Below are positions 1 through 9,200 of a stretch of 64,000 nt of DNA, in pieces (position 1 is the first letter of the stretch; every line of letters begins with the position of its first letter). Where the stretch lies: assembly GCA_046330255.1 (NCBI GenBank), contig JAXLTC010000001.1, positions 372,001-436,000 on the forward strand, given 5' to 3'. The notes under the pieces were generated by a model. It made no database searches, was not told the DNA's origin, and saw only the letters and a program-made list of their open reading frames with translations. This stretch comes from JBBSBL01 sp046330255. Its GTDB lineage: Bacteria; Actinomycetota; Thermoleophilia; Solirubrobacterales; Solirubrobacteraceae. Made by a program: the position numbers and the translations under genes.

Positions 1-258
1 CAGCGCCGTCTCCACGATCCCCCGCGCTCCCGCGTCCTCCCGGATGTCCCCGGAAACCCAGGAGCAGCGCTCGCCGATCTCGCTCGCCGCGGCGGCCAGG
101 ACCTCCTCGCGACGGCCGGCGATCACGACCTCCGCCCCGCAGCGGGCGAGCTCCGCGGCCGCCGCCTTGCCGAGGTTCGTGCCGCCCCCGGTGACGAGCG
201 CGACCGTGCCGGCCAGCGCGTCCGGCGCGAAGACGGCGGACTCGCCGGGGCCGCTCAC
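1..258 (-). CDS. SDR-family oxidoreductase, N-terminal part (cut by window edge)
   Basis: Reads off the left edge. The visible 86 residues hold the N-terminal Rossmann element of a short-chain dehydrogenase: LVTGGGTNLGKA (glycine-rich NAD(P) loop) near residue 20, then a beta-strand VVIAGRR typical of the cofactor-binding second strand. The start is a GTG whose last two bases are shared with the TGA of the upstream YjbQ gene (GTGA overlap), so the two genes are translationally coupled. The GGGTNLGKA loop resembles the 2,4-dienoyl-CoA reductase branch, but the substrate cannot be told from this fragment. Confidence 0.85.
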   Translation of the reverse strand, partial: MSGPGESAVFAPDALAGTVALVTGGGTNLGKAAAAELARCGAEVVIAGRREEVLAAAASEIGERCSWVSGDIREDAGARGIVETAL

Positions 259-716
259 TCCCCCATCGCCTTGATCACGAGCCGCTTGGGACGCCCGCCG
301 TCGAACTCGCAGTAGAAGATCGCCTGCCAGGGACCGAGGTCCAGGCGCCCGTCCGTCACCGGGATCACGACCTGGTGGTGGACGAGCAGGTTCTTGAGGT
401 GGGCGTCGCCGTTGTCCTCCCCGCCGCGGTGGTGGCGGTAGTCGCCGCCCTCGGGCAGCAGTTCGCGCGCGACCTCGCCGGACGGCGGGGCCCAGCTCGG
501 CGGCGCGAGCTTGTCGAGCCACTCGAGCGCGTCGGCCTGGATCCCCGGCTCGTCGTCGTTGACCCACACGCCGGCTGTGATGTGCATCGCGGAGACCAGG
601 ACCATGCCCTCCGCGATCCCGGCCTCGCGCACCGCCTCGGCGACGTCCTCCGTGATCCGCACGAACTCGCGCCGACGCTCGGTCTCGAATGTCCTGTAGA
701 CGGTGTGGGAGCGCAT
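255..716 (-). CDS. YjbQ family (UPF0047) protein
   Basis: About 153 residues, the usual size for this family. Motifs are HITAGVWVND (near residue 47), HRGGEDNGDAHLKNLL in the middle, and DLGPWQAIFYCEFDGG near the C-terminus, which together are the YjbQ signature with conserved His and Asp residues. E. coli YjbQ has weak thiamine phosphate synthase activity; the physiological role is unsettled. The ATG at 716 is preferred to an in-frame start at 782 because it begins the conserved domain and lies six bases after a TACGCT hexamer. Coupled to the following SDR gene by a GTGA overlap. Confidence 0.88.
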   Translation of the reverse strand: MRSHTVYRTFETERRREFVRITEDVAEAVREAGIAEGMVLVSAMHITAGVWVNDDEPGIQADALEWLDKLAPPSWAPPSGEVARELLPEGGDYRHHRGGEDNGDAHLKNLLVHHQVVIPVTDGRLDLGPWQAIFYCEFDGGRPKRLVIKAMGE

Positions 717-722
717 CGGCGC

Positions 723-728
723 AGCGTA
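723..728 (-). promoter_or_regulatory. putative leaderless -10 element (TACGCT) for yjbQ
   Basis: TACGCT on the minus strand ends six bases before the ATG at 716 and there is no purine-rich ribosome binding site. It fits the TAnnnT plus 6-9 base spacing seen at many starts in this window. Confidence 0.45.
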
Positions 729-811
729 CGCGGCGGACGGGTGCCCCCGCCCTCCGGGCAGCCTTGGACCGCGACCGCCCATCGGGCCGATGTGCCACCC
801 TTCCGCGCTCG

Positions 812-1837
812 ATGCGCCGACCCACCCCCTCCCCCCGATCCGCCCTCGCCCTCTGCCTGGCGCTCGCCGGGCTCGCGCTCGCGCTGCTCGTGCCCGCCGC
901 CAGCGGCAAGGGCGGCGGTGGCGCCGGGCCGGAGCCCGCCCCGGCCGACCAGCCGGCGCCCACGGCCCCCGTCAAGCGCACGACCGCGATCGGCATCTCC
1001 GATGAGACGGCCGCCATGTTCCAGAACCCGACCTTCCAGGGGCTGGGCGCGGGCGCGGTGCGGGTGACGGTCCCGATCGACTACCGCAAGCGCAAGCACT
1101 CGCGCGAGCGCATCGAGTCCTGGCTGGCCGGTGCGAAGGCGGGCCGCTACGACATCTTCGTCACGTTCACCCGCGCGAACGCCCGCGGCAAGCCGCCGAC
1201 CCCGCGCGCCTACGGATCGTTCGTGCGCTCGTTCGTGCGCGCACACCCCTACGTCCGGCGCTACTCGCCCTGGAACGAGCAGAACCTCTGCACCCAGCTC
1301 CTGTGCCGGGACCCGAAGCTCGCCGCCGCCTACTATCGCCAGCTCGCCCAGGCGTGCCGCACCTGCACGATCGTCGCCGCCGAGCTCGTGGTCGCGCCTC
1401 CGCTGCCCGGCCGGCTCATCGAGGCCGGCGCCTACGGGCGGATGATGATGCGCTACGGCGTCCGCCCGCGGGTCTGGGGCTTCCACAACTACACGGACGC
1501 CAACCGCCTGCAGACCACCTGGACGCGGAAGGCCGCGCGGGTGCTCCCCGGGGAGATCTGGTACTCGGAGACCGGCGGGATGGTCCATCGCCCGCCCTAC
1601 AGGGGCGCCAAGCCACCCGGCTACCGCTACCCCGCGAGCGTCAGCCACCAGGCGAAGGCGATCCGCTACCTCTTCGGCCCGCTGGCACGGGTCACCAGCC
1701 GGGTGAAGCGCATCTACGTCTACCAGTGGTTCGCGGGCCCGCCCAGGGGCTGGGACTCCGGGCTGGTCGACTCCAAGCTGCGTCCGCGCCCCGCCCTCGC
1801 CACCGTGCGCCGGGCGATCGCCGCGCGCACGCGCTGA
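812..1837 (+). CDS. secreted glycoside-hydrolase-like protein
   Basis: 341 residues. An N-terminal signal peptide (basic MRRPTPSPR, then a Leu/Ala-rich core and PAASGK) precedes a Gly/Pro-rich spacer and a TIM-barrel-like domain. Two motifs match the acid/base and nucleophile strands of clan GH-A enzymes: YSPWNEQN (about residue 155) and EIWYSETGG (about residue 250); FHNYTDAN and YVYQWFAG fit barrel strands. It is therefore probably an exported polysaccharide-acting or cell-surface enzyme; the GH family and substrate are not determinable by eye. The ATG at 812 starts the signal peptide; earlier in-frame starts overlap the opposite yjbQ gene. Confidence 0.65.
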   Translation: MRRPTPSPRSALALCLALAGLALALLVPAASGKGGGGAGPEPAPADQPAPTAPVKRTTAIGISDETAAMFQNPTFQGLGAGAVRVTVPIDYRKRKHSRERIESWLAGAKAGRYDIFVTFTRANARGKPPTPRAYGSFVRSFVRAHPYVRRYSPWNEQNLCTQLLCRDPKLAAAYYRQLAQACRTCTIVAAELVVAPPLPGRLIEAGAYGRMMMRYGVRPRVWGFHNYTDANRLQTTWTRKAARVLPGEIWYSETGGMVHRPPYRGAKPPGYRYPASVSHQAKAIRYLFGPLARVTSRVKRIYVYQWFAGPPRGWDSGLVDSKLRPRPALATVRRAIAARTR

Positions 1838-1962
1838 ACGCCCGCGCTCGCCCGCCGGCGCCGGCACGGCCGGCCCCACACGCACCGCAACTCCCCGGCG
1901 GCCCCCGTGTTCGAGCGGGCACAGGGGTCGGAAAGCAAACCACCGTGGAGGTTCATCCAAAG

Positions 1963-2643
1963 ATGTCGCGTCATCGCGTTCGACTGCTCGCCCCGGCACT
2001 GTTCGCCGTGGTCGCGCTGCTGGCCTTCGGGGCCGCGGCTGCTCAGGCGAAGGTCGTGAAGATCACCGGCACGCAGACGACGATCACGCCGTCCGCCGCC
2101 ACCAAGCAGTTCCTGCAGAACCAGGGCATCACCGTCTCCGCCATCAACGGCGCGACGCTCGCCGACGGCACCGTGACGCTCGCGATCACGGGTGGCCGAG
2201 TCCACTCGAAGACCCTCAACGGCTTCATCCGCCACAAGGGCGGCCTGAAGTTCACGAAGGGCAACCGCTCCGCAACGCTCGGCCAGTTCATCGTGGTCAA
2301 GACCAGGCGCGGGATCGGCGTCACGGCGGTCGGCCGCGTGCAGGTCCGCTGCAAGCGCGTCATCCAGCGCGGGCGGGCGGCGGCGAACGGCCTCGGCCGC
2401 AAGCTGCGCCGCATCCTGCGCCGCCACCACGTCCAGGTGCGCTGCTTCGCCTACAAGCGGATCCTGGTCGCGCGTGTCGTGAACCCGAGCAAGACGGTCG
2501 GCAACGGGACCGCCACGCTGAAGGGCGACCTGAAGCTGACCGCCCAGGCCGCGCGCATCATCAACCGCGCCACCGGCGCGTCGGTCCAGGCCGGTGCCCC
2601 GCTGGGCAGCGGCGTCTCCGAGGTGACCTACTCGGTCTCCTAG
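1963..2643 (+). CDS. secreted all-beta protein, HtaA-like repeat pattern
   Basis: 226 residues with a clear signal peptide (MSRHRVRLLAPALFAVVALL through AAAQAKV). The mature part has the pattern VTLAITGGRVHSKTLNG followed by GFIRHKGGLKFTKGN, a strand-rich pattern I associate with cell-surface proteins of Thermoleophilia, loosely like HtaA haem-binding domains, though no HtaA signature is certain. Two cysteines (QVRCK, QVRCF) could form a disulfide. GGAGG lies 11 bases before the ATG. A terminator-like hairpin follows, so it is probably monocistronic. Function unknown. Confidence 0.6.
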   Translation: MSRHRVRLLAPALFAVVALLAFGAAAAQAKVVKITGTQTTITPSAATKQFLQNQGITVSAINGATLADGTVTLAITGGRVHSKTLNGFIRHKGGLKFTKGNRSATLGQFIVVKTRRGIGVTAVGRVQVRCKRVIQRGRAAANGLGRKLRRILRRHHVQVRCFAYKRILVARVVNPSKTVGNGTATLKGDLKLTAQAARIINRATGASVQAGAPLGSGVSEVTYSVS

Positions 2644-2673
2644 CACGCAGGTTCTTTCCGTCCCAAGGCGCAG

Positions 2674-2698
2674 CGGGCGGCCCACGGGCCGCCCGTTT
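2674..2698 (+). terminator. intrinsic terminator-like hairpin after the secreted beta protein
   Basis: CGGGCGGCCC (2674-2683) pairs with GGGCCGCCCG (2686-2695), allowing for an opened loop, and is followed by TTT. It lies 31 bases past the stop at 2643. Confidence 0.6.
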
Positions 2699-2763
2699 CG
2701 CGTCGGGGGCGAAGCGGGCGGCGCGCGCCCCGGACGCCCATCCGCATAGGATTGGCCCGGGGG

Positions 2764-2964
2764 ATGCTCGAGAAGACCACAATCAGGTTCTCGCGCCGTG
2801 CGATGGTCCTGATCCGCGAGGCGGCCGAGCGCGAGGGCGTCAGCGCCGCCGAGTTCATCCGGGAGGCCTCGCTGGCGCGCGTCTACTTCGTCATGGAAGG
2901 CGAGGAGCGCCGCGAGATCGAGACCGTGATGGAGTGGGTCAAGACCGCGATGCGGGACGACTGA
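2764..2964 (+). CDS. ribbon-helix-helix DNA-binding protein
   Basis: 66 residues. EKTTIRFSRRAMVLIREAAEREGVSAAEFIREA (read in two parts, residues 3-35) fits the RHH fold: a short basic beta-strand, helix A, a turn at EGVSAAE, then helix B. The tail MEGEERREIETVMEWVKTAMRDD is acidic and helical and could be a dimerisation or toxin-binding segment, but no toxin partner is adjacent. ATG 2764 was chosen over TTG 2752 because the fold starts immediately after it; TAGGAT lies 11 bases before. Could be an orphan antitoxin or a local regulator. Confidence 0.7.
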   Translation: MLEKTTIRFSRRAMVLIREAAEREGVSAAEFIREASLARVYFVMEGEERREIETVMEWVKTAMRDD

Positions 2965-2973
2965 GCCGCGACC

Positions 2974-4431
2974 TCAGCGCCCGATCCCGCGCAGGTACGG
3001 GATCAGGTGGGCGAGGAAGTCGTTTTGCGGGCTGGCGCCCGCCGGATCGTTGTGGGCATAGGTCTCGTGCCGGTCGACGAGCGTCACGCGGCTCGCCGGG
3101 ATGCGGGACTGGGCCGCCAGGGCGGTGGCGGCGGCCAGTACCCGCGGGCCGCCGAGGGACGCGGCGAACGCGTAGATCCGCAGCCGCCGCGGGAGATCCG
3201 CGCCGTGGGTCGCGTGTACGTCCAGCACCTCCTGCGCGGGGTTGGCGTTGCCCGCCGCGACCGCTCCAGCGTCGATCGTCAGCCGCTGCGGGTGGTACCA
3301 GGCCGTGCCGTCGAGCCCCTTCAGCCCGGTGCCGGAGAACATGTCCGCGTAGCGCCGCAGCGGCGTCAGCGCGCCCGTCGAGTCCCAGCCCCGCGGGTCA
3401 CCGCTCGCGGCCAACTGCCCCAGGTGCGCCTGCGCGGCGACGAGCCCTGGCGGCGAGGTCTTGGTGTCGAGCGCGTAGCCGTAGCCGCCGGCGTTGGTCG
3501 CCGGGACCGGCGGCACCAGGTTCCCCGGCAGCAGCGGCCAGCCGGTGAGGACCGAAGGGGCGTCGGGCTCGCGGCGCGCCGCGGTCGAGCCGACGATGTT
3601 GAACAGGCCCGTGAACGGCGCGGGGATCCCGCCGAACGTGAGCCACGGCGAGCCGGCTGCCAGCGCGGCCAGCGCCGCCTTCGCCTGGTCGGCGCCGATC
3701 GGGGTGGGCCCGCTGCCGCCGTCGATGTAGACCAGCCCGGAAAGCCCCTTCGCGCCCGGCTTGCCGCCGAAGTCCCAGGTCGCGTAGGCGGTCGTGATCG
3801 ACCCCCCCAGCGAGTGGCCGCCGACCACCACGCGCCGGCCGCGGCGCTCGGCGTCGAGCACCACGCGGCGCAGGTCCTGGATCTCGACGTTCATTCCCCA
3901 TTGCTTGGCGAACGCGACGTCCGCGTCCGGGATCGGCTTGAAGTGGTCGGTGATCGCCGGGTTCGTGAGGTAGCCGAGGTAGTAGTCGAAGAGCCGGCGG
4001 ATCGTGGCCTTGCCCTGCTTGGCCCGGTCGAGCATCGACTGGTCCTCGAGCAGGTTCTCGCGCCGCTCGACCGACCAGACCGCCCAGCGGCCGTGCGTGT
4101 CGCGCACGATGTCCTTCGCCAGCGGCTCGAAGTACGCGGCGCTCGCCGACGTGCCCGGGTTGAGAACGAGGATGTTGCGCGCCCGCGGCGAGCCCGTCTT
4201 CAGCACCCCGACCCTGTTCAGGCGAGCGGGCGTGCCCGGCGCCGGGTAGCCGTCGAGACGCTCGAAGCTGACCCGGACGCCGTGGCCGTGGTGGCCGTGG
4301 TGGCCGTGGCCGTGGTGGCCGCTCCCGTCGCGGCCGTGCGCCGGCGCGGGCGTCGCGGCCCAGGCGAACGCCATGGCGGCGAGCGCCGCCGCGATCGCGA
4401 GCGGGCGGGTCCGGGTGATCGTGGAACGCAT
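2974..4431 (-). CDS. secreted alpha/beta hydrolase with His-rich N-terminus
   Basis: 485 residues. A signal peptide (MRSTITRTRPLAIAAALAA, ending about PAPAHG) is followed at once by a His/Gly-rich run (residues about 33-51, alternating HGH and HHG). The hydrolase core has the nucleophile elbow VVVGGHSLGGS (about residue 215), a plausible acid in LVYIDGGSG and a late His in DRHETYAHNDP. The layout suggests an exported esterase or lipase-like enzyme. The His run may bind divalent metal; that is inference. It is convergent with the RHH gene, only nine bases apart. Confidence 0.72.
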   Translation of the reverse strand: MRSTITRTRPLAIAAALAAMAFAWAATPAPAHGRDGSGHHGHGHHGHHGHGVRVSFERLDGYPAPGTPARLNRVGVLKTGSPRARNILVLNPGTSASAAYFEPLAKDIVRDTHGRWAVWSVERRENLLEDQSMLDRAKQGKATIRRLFDYYLGYLTNPAITDHFKPIPDADVAFAKQWGMNVEIQDLRRVVLDAERRGRRVVVGGHSLGGSITTAYATWDFGGKPGAKGLSGLVYIDGGSGPTPIGADQAKAALAALAAGSPWLTFGGIPAPFTGLFNIVGSTAARREPDAPSVLTGWPLLPGNLVPPVPATNAGGYGYALDTKTSPPGLVAAQAHLGQLAASGDPRGWDSTGALTPLRRYADMFSGTGLKGLDGTAWYHPQRLTIDAGAVAAGNANPAQEVLDVHATHGADLPRRLRIYAFAASLGGPRVLAAATALAAQSRIPASRVTLVDRHETYAHNDPAGASPQNDFLAHLIPYLRGIGR

Positions 4432-4561
4432 CCTTGGTCCTCCCCTGGTGGCGCAACTGGTGGGCGTTCGCGGCGCAGCCCTCGAGCGCCGCGAGACTAT
4501 CCGACCCGCGCGGACCGGCGATCCGGTATCGCCCGCGTGCCTGATGGTGCGCCCGAAGGCG

Positions 4562-4567
4562 TAGATT
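4562..4567 (+). promoter_or_regulatory. putative leaderless -10 element (TAGATT) of the nifJ operon
   Basis: TAGATT is followed by six bases and then the GTG start at 4574, with no ribosome binding site. It would serve the four-gene redox operon 4574-12054. Confidence 0.5.
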
Positions 4568-4573
4568 GGGGTC

Positions 4574-6271
4574 GTGGGCGCCCCACCGCGGCGATTCCAG
4601 CGTTCCGAGCGCCGGCCGGCGGCGCGTCCCGCCGGCGCGCGCACGGCGCCGCGAGACATCACGTCGCTGCCGGACCTCGCGCACGGCCGCTCGCGCGCGG
4701 GCCCGGTGCGCAGCGAGCGGCCGGTGTACGTCGACCTGCTGCCGCCGTGCAACGCCGCGTGCCCCGCGGGGGAGGACATCCAGGCGTGGCTCGCGCACGT
4801 CAACGCGGGCGAGACCGAGCGCGCCTGGCGCGCGCTCGTGGCGGACAACCCGTTCGCCGCGATCCACGGGCGAGTCTGCTACCACCCGTGCGAGGGCGAC
4901 TGCAACCGGGCGAGCCTCGACAGCGCGGTCTCGATCCACGCCGTCGAGCGATACCTCGGGGACCTCGCGCTGCAGCGCGAGTGGCTGTTCGACCCGCCGC
5001 CGACGCGCAGCGGGAGGCGCGTGCTGGTGATCGGCGGGGGCCCGAGCGGGCTCTCGGCGGCCTACCACCTGGCGCGGCTCGGCCACGAGGTCGAGATCCG
5101 CGACGCGGGCCCCGAGCCCGGCGGGATGATGCGCTACGGCATCCCCGCCTACCGGATGCCCCGCGACGTGCTCGGCGGCGAGATCGAGCGAATCGCGGCG
5201 CTCGGCGTCCGCATGACCGCCGACCACCGCGTGACGGACCTCGAGGCCGAGCGGCGAGAGGGCTCCTTCGACGCCGTGTTCGTCGCGGTCGGCGCGCACC
5301 TCTCCAAGCGGGTGGACATCCCCGCGCGCGACGCCGGGCCGGTCGTGGACGCGGTCTCGTTCCTGCGCGGCGTCGCGTCGGGCGAGAAGCCCCTGATCGG
5401 GCGCCGCGTCGCGGTCTACGGCGGCGGCAACACGGCGATGGACGCCGCGCGCACGGCGCGCCGTCTGGGCGCCGAGGAGGCGCTGATCGTCTACCGCCGC
5501 ACGCGCGAGCAGATGCCCGCGCACGAGGAGGAGGCGCAGGACGCCGAGCGCGAGGGCGTCCGGATCAACTGGCTGCGGACGATCAAGGCGTTCGAGGGCC
5601 CGCAACTGCAGGTCGAGGTGATGGAGCTCGACGAGTCCGGGTTCCCCCAGCCGACCGGTCGCGTCGAGACGCTCGCCGCGGACACCGTGATCCTGGCGCT
5701 CGGCCAGGAGACCGACACCGCGTTCCTGCGCGACGTGCCCGGCGTGGAGTTCGAGCGCGACGGCACGGTGCGCGTGTCGCGATCGCTGATGACCGGCGCC
5801 CCGGGAGTGTTCGCGGGCGGCGACATGGTGCCGGCCGAGCGGACGGTGACGGTCGGCGTGGGGCACGGCAAGCGGGCCGCGCGTGAGATCGACGCGTGGC
5901 TGCGGGGCGAGCGGCTCGAGCGGGGGCCCAAGCACCCGCCGGTCAGCTTCGAGATGCTCAACCTGTGGTACTTCGGCGACGCCGCGGCGCGGCGCCAGCC
6001 CGAGCTCGAGCCATCCGCGCGCGTCGCGGGCTTCGAGGAGGTCGTCGGCGGCCTGTCGGAGCGGGAGGCGGCGTTCGAGGCGAGCAGGTGCCTGTCGTGC
6101 GGGAACTGCTGCGAGTGCGACGGGTGCCTCGGCGCGTGCCCCGAGGACGCGGTCATCAAGCTGGGCCCGGGGCTTCGCTACCGCTTCGACTACGACCGCT
6201 GCACCGGCTGCCGCGCGTGCTTCGAGCAGTGCCCGGTGCACTCGATCGAGATGGTCGCGGAACCGCGCTGA
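4574..6271 (+). CDS. GltD-like FAD/Fe-S NAD(P)H oxidoreductase with C-terminal ferredoxin domain
   Basis: 565 residues. Order of domains: N-terminal glutamate-synthase small-subunit-type Fe-S segment (CNAACPAGEDI about residue 59 and CYHPCEGDCNR about 101), FAD loop VLVIGGGPSGLSAA (about 150), NADPH loop VAVYGGGNTAMDAA (about 280), FAD-closing motif GVFAGGDMV (about 415), and two [4Fe-4S] motifs (CDGCLGACPED and CTGCRACFEQCP) at the end. No glutamine amidotransferase or GltB partner is present; the next gene is pyruvate:ferredoxin oxidoreductase, overlapping as TGATG. The likely role is electron exchange between ferredoxin and NAD(P)H for that enzyme, by analogy with NfnB/SudA-type proteins. 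Confidence 0.85.
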   Translation: MGAPPRRFQRSERRPAARPAGARTAPRDITSLPDLAHGRSRAGPVRSERPVYVDLLPPCNAACPAGEDIQAWLAHVNAGETERAWRALVADNPFAAIHGRVCYHPCEGDCNRASLDSAVSIHAVERYLGDLALQREWLFDPPPTRSGRRVLVIGGGPSGLSAAYHLARLGHEVEIRDAGPEPGGMMRYGIPAYRMPRDVLGGEIERIAALGVRMTADHRVTDLEAERREGSFDAVFVAVGAHLSKRVDIPARDAGPVVDAVSFLRGVASGEKPLIGRRVAVYGGGNTAMDAARTARRLGAEEALIVYRRTREQMPAHEEEAQDAEREGVRINWLRTIKAFEGPQLQVEVMELDESGFPQPTGRVETLAADTVILALGQETDTAFLRDVPGVEFERDGTVRVSRSLMTGAPGVFAGGDMVPAERTVTVGVGHGKRAAREIDAWLRGERLERGPKHPPVSFEMLNLWYFGDAAARRQPELEPSARVAGFEEVVGGLSEREAAFEASRCLSCGNCCECDGCLGACPEDAVIKLGPGLRYRFDYDRCTGCRACFEQCPVHSIEMVAEPR

Positions 6272-9200
6272 TGCGCGCCACGCTGGACGGCAACGAGGCG
6301 GCGGCGTCGGTCGCCTACCGGCTCAACGAGGTCTGCTGCATCTACCCGATCACGCCGTCCTCGCCGATGGCGGAGCTGGCGGACGAGTGGTCAAGCCGGG
6401 GCCTGGAGAACGTCTGGGGCACGGTACCCGCGGTGGTCGAGATGCAGAGCGAGGGCGGCGCGGCCGGCGCGCTGCACGGCGCGCTGCAGGGGGGCACGCT
6501 GGCGACGACCTTCACCGCCTCCCAGGGGCTGCTGCTGATGATCCCCAACATGTACAAGATCGCGGGCGAGCTGACCGCCGCCGTGCTGCACGTGGCCGCG
6601 CGCTCGCTGGCGGCGCAGGGCCTGTCGATCTTCGGCGACCACTCCGACGTGATGGCGGTGCGGCAGACCGGCTTCGGGCTGCTCGCGTCCGCCTCGGTCC
6701 AGGAGGCCCACGACCTCGCGCTCGTGGCGCAGGCCGCGACGCTCCGCAGCCGGGTGCCGTTCGTGCACTTCTTCGACGGGTTCCGCACCTCGCACGAGCT
6801 GAACACGGTCGAGACGCTCTCCGACGAGGATCTGCGCGCGCTGGTCGGCGAGGAGCTGGTCCGGGCCCATCGCGGGCGCGCGCTGTCGCCGGAGCGGGGA
6901 TTCATCCGCGGCACCGCGCAGAACCCCGACGTCTACTTCCAGGCGCGCGAGACCGTCAACCCGTTCTACGCGCGGGTCCCGGAGATCGTGCAGCACTCGA
7001 TGGACGAGTTGGGCGAGCGCACCGGGCGCCGCTACCGGCTGGTCGACTACGGCGGGCACCCGGAGGCCGAGCGCGCGATCGTCGTGATGGGCTCGGGCGG
7101 GCAGACCGCGCGCGAAACCGTCGCCTTCCTGGAGGCGCGCGGCGAGCGCGTCGGGGTCGCCCAGGTGCGGCTCTACCGCCCGTTCCCGGCGCGCGAGCTC
7201 GCGCGAGCGCTGCCCGAGAGCGTGCGGCGCGTGGCCGTGCTGGACCGCACCAAGGAGCCCGGCTCGCACGGGGAGCCGCTGTTCCTCGACGTGCTCGCGT
7301 CGCTCGCCGAGTCCCACGCCGACGGGGAGCGCGGGGCGCTGCCGAGCGTCACCGGCGGGCGCTACGGGCTGTCCTCCAAGGAGCTCAGCCCGGGGATGGT
7401 CGCGGCCGTCTTCGAGGAGCTCGGCCTGGAGCGCCCGCGGCGACGGTTCACGGTCGGGATCGACGACGACGTGTCGGGCACCAGCCTCCCCTACGACGGC
7501 TCGCTGGACATCGAGCCGGCCGGGACGGTGCGGGCGGTGTTCTTCGGGCTCGGCTCGGACGGCACCGTCGGCGCGAACAAGAACACGATCAAGATCCTCG
7601 GCGAGGAGGGCCTGCACGCCCAGGGCTACTTCGTCTACGACTCCAAGAAGTCGGGCTCGCAGACGGTCTCGCACCTGCGCTTCGGTCCCGAGCCGATCCG
7701 GGCGCCCTACCTCGTCTCCGGGGCCGGCTTCGTCGGCTGCCACCGGCTCGGGCTGCTCGAGCGCCCCGAGGTGCTCGAGCGCGCGGCGCCGGGAGCGACG
7801 CTGCTGCTCAACACCCATCACCCGCCGGATCGGGTCTGGGAGCAGCTCGCGCGCCCGATCCAGGAGCGGATCCTCGCCAAGGGGATCGAGCTCTACGTGA
7901 TCGACGCCGGGCGGATCGCACGCGAGGCGGGCCTCGCGGGACGCACCAACACCGTGCTGCAGACCTGCTTCTTCGCGATCTCCGGCGTGCTCGAGCGCGA
8001 GCGCGCGATCGAGCGGATCAAGGCCTCGATCTCCAAGACCTACGGCCGGCGTGGCGCCGAGACCGTCGCGCGCAACCAGGCGGCGGTCGACCGCGCCCTG
8101 GAGGGACTCCACCGCGTGGCGCTGCCGGAGCGGGCCACCTCGACGCGCGAGCCGGCGCCGGTCGTGCCCGACGACGCGCCGGAGTTCGTGCGCACCGTGA
8201 CGGCGGCGATGATGGCCGGCCGCGGCGACGAGCTTCCGGTCAGCGCGCTGCCGGTCGACGGCACCTATCCGAGCGCCACGACGCGCTACGAGAAGCGCAA
8301 CATCTCCGAGCAGGTCGCGGTCTGGGACCCCGAGCTGTGCATCCAGTGCGGCAACTGCGGCTTCGTCTGCCCGCACAGCGTGATCCGCTCCCGCTACTAC
8401 GAGCCCTCGGACCTCGACGGGGCTCCCGACGGCTTCCGCTCGGCCCCGCTCAACGCCCCGGGGGTCCCGGACGCGCGCTACACGCTGCAGGTGTACGTCG
8501 AGGACTGCACCGGCTGCCGGCTGTGCGTCGAGGCCTGCCCGGTCTCGGCGGGCGGGGACCCGGTGCGCAAGGCGATCAACCTGGATGCGCGCGAGCCGCT
8601 GCTGGCCGCCGAGCGCGAGAACATCGCGTTCTTCGAGCGCCTGCCGCACAACGACCGCTCGCGGGTGGACTTCGGCACGGTGCGCGGCACGCAGTTCCTG
8701 GAGCCGCTCTTCGAGTTCTCCGGCGCCTGCGCCGGCTGCGGCGAGACCCCCTACCTGAAGCTCCTCTCGCAGCTGTTCGGCGACCGGATGATGGTGGCGA
8801 ACGCGACCGGCTGCTCGTCGATCTACGGCGGCAACCTGCCGACCACGCCGTGGGCGCTCGACGCCGACGGCCGCGGCCCGGCGTGGTCGAACTCGCTGTT
8901 CGAGGACAACGCCGAGTTCGGGCTCGGGATGCGGCTTGCCGCAGACCGCCACGCCGAGCTCGCCCGCCGGCGCCTCGCAGAGCTGCGCGACCGGATCGGG
9001 CCGGAGCTGGTCGACGAGATCCTCGACGCGCCCCAGCTGCGCGAGTCGGAGCTGCGCGCGCAGCGCGAGCGCGTCGCGGAGCTGGAGCGCCGGCTCGACG
9101 GGCTCGACGGATCGACGGTGGACGATCTGCGCAGCGTCGTCGACCACCTCGTGCGGCGCAGCGTGTGGATCGTCGGCGGCGACGGCTGGGCCTACGACAT

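Noticed and set aside
2752..2763. TTG start for the RHH protein
   Set aside because: ATG at 2764 starts closer to the conserved strand and a TTG start would add only four residues with no support.
3398..6241. Very long minus-strand open frame (about 947 codons) across the hydrolase and GltD-like genes
   Set aside because: Arg/Ala/Gly-rich sequence without domains; an artefact of high third-position GC opposite real genes. The same applies to long antisense frames at 6391-9573, 20519-23893 and 21948-25085.
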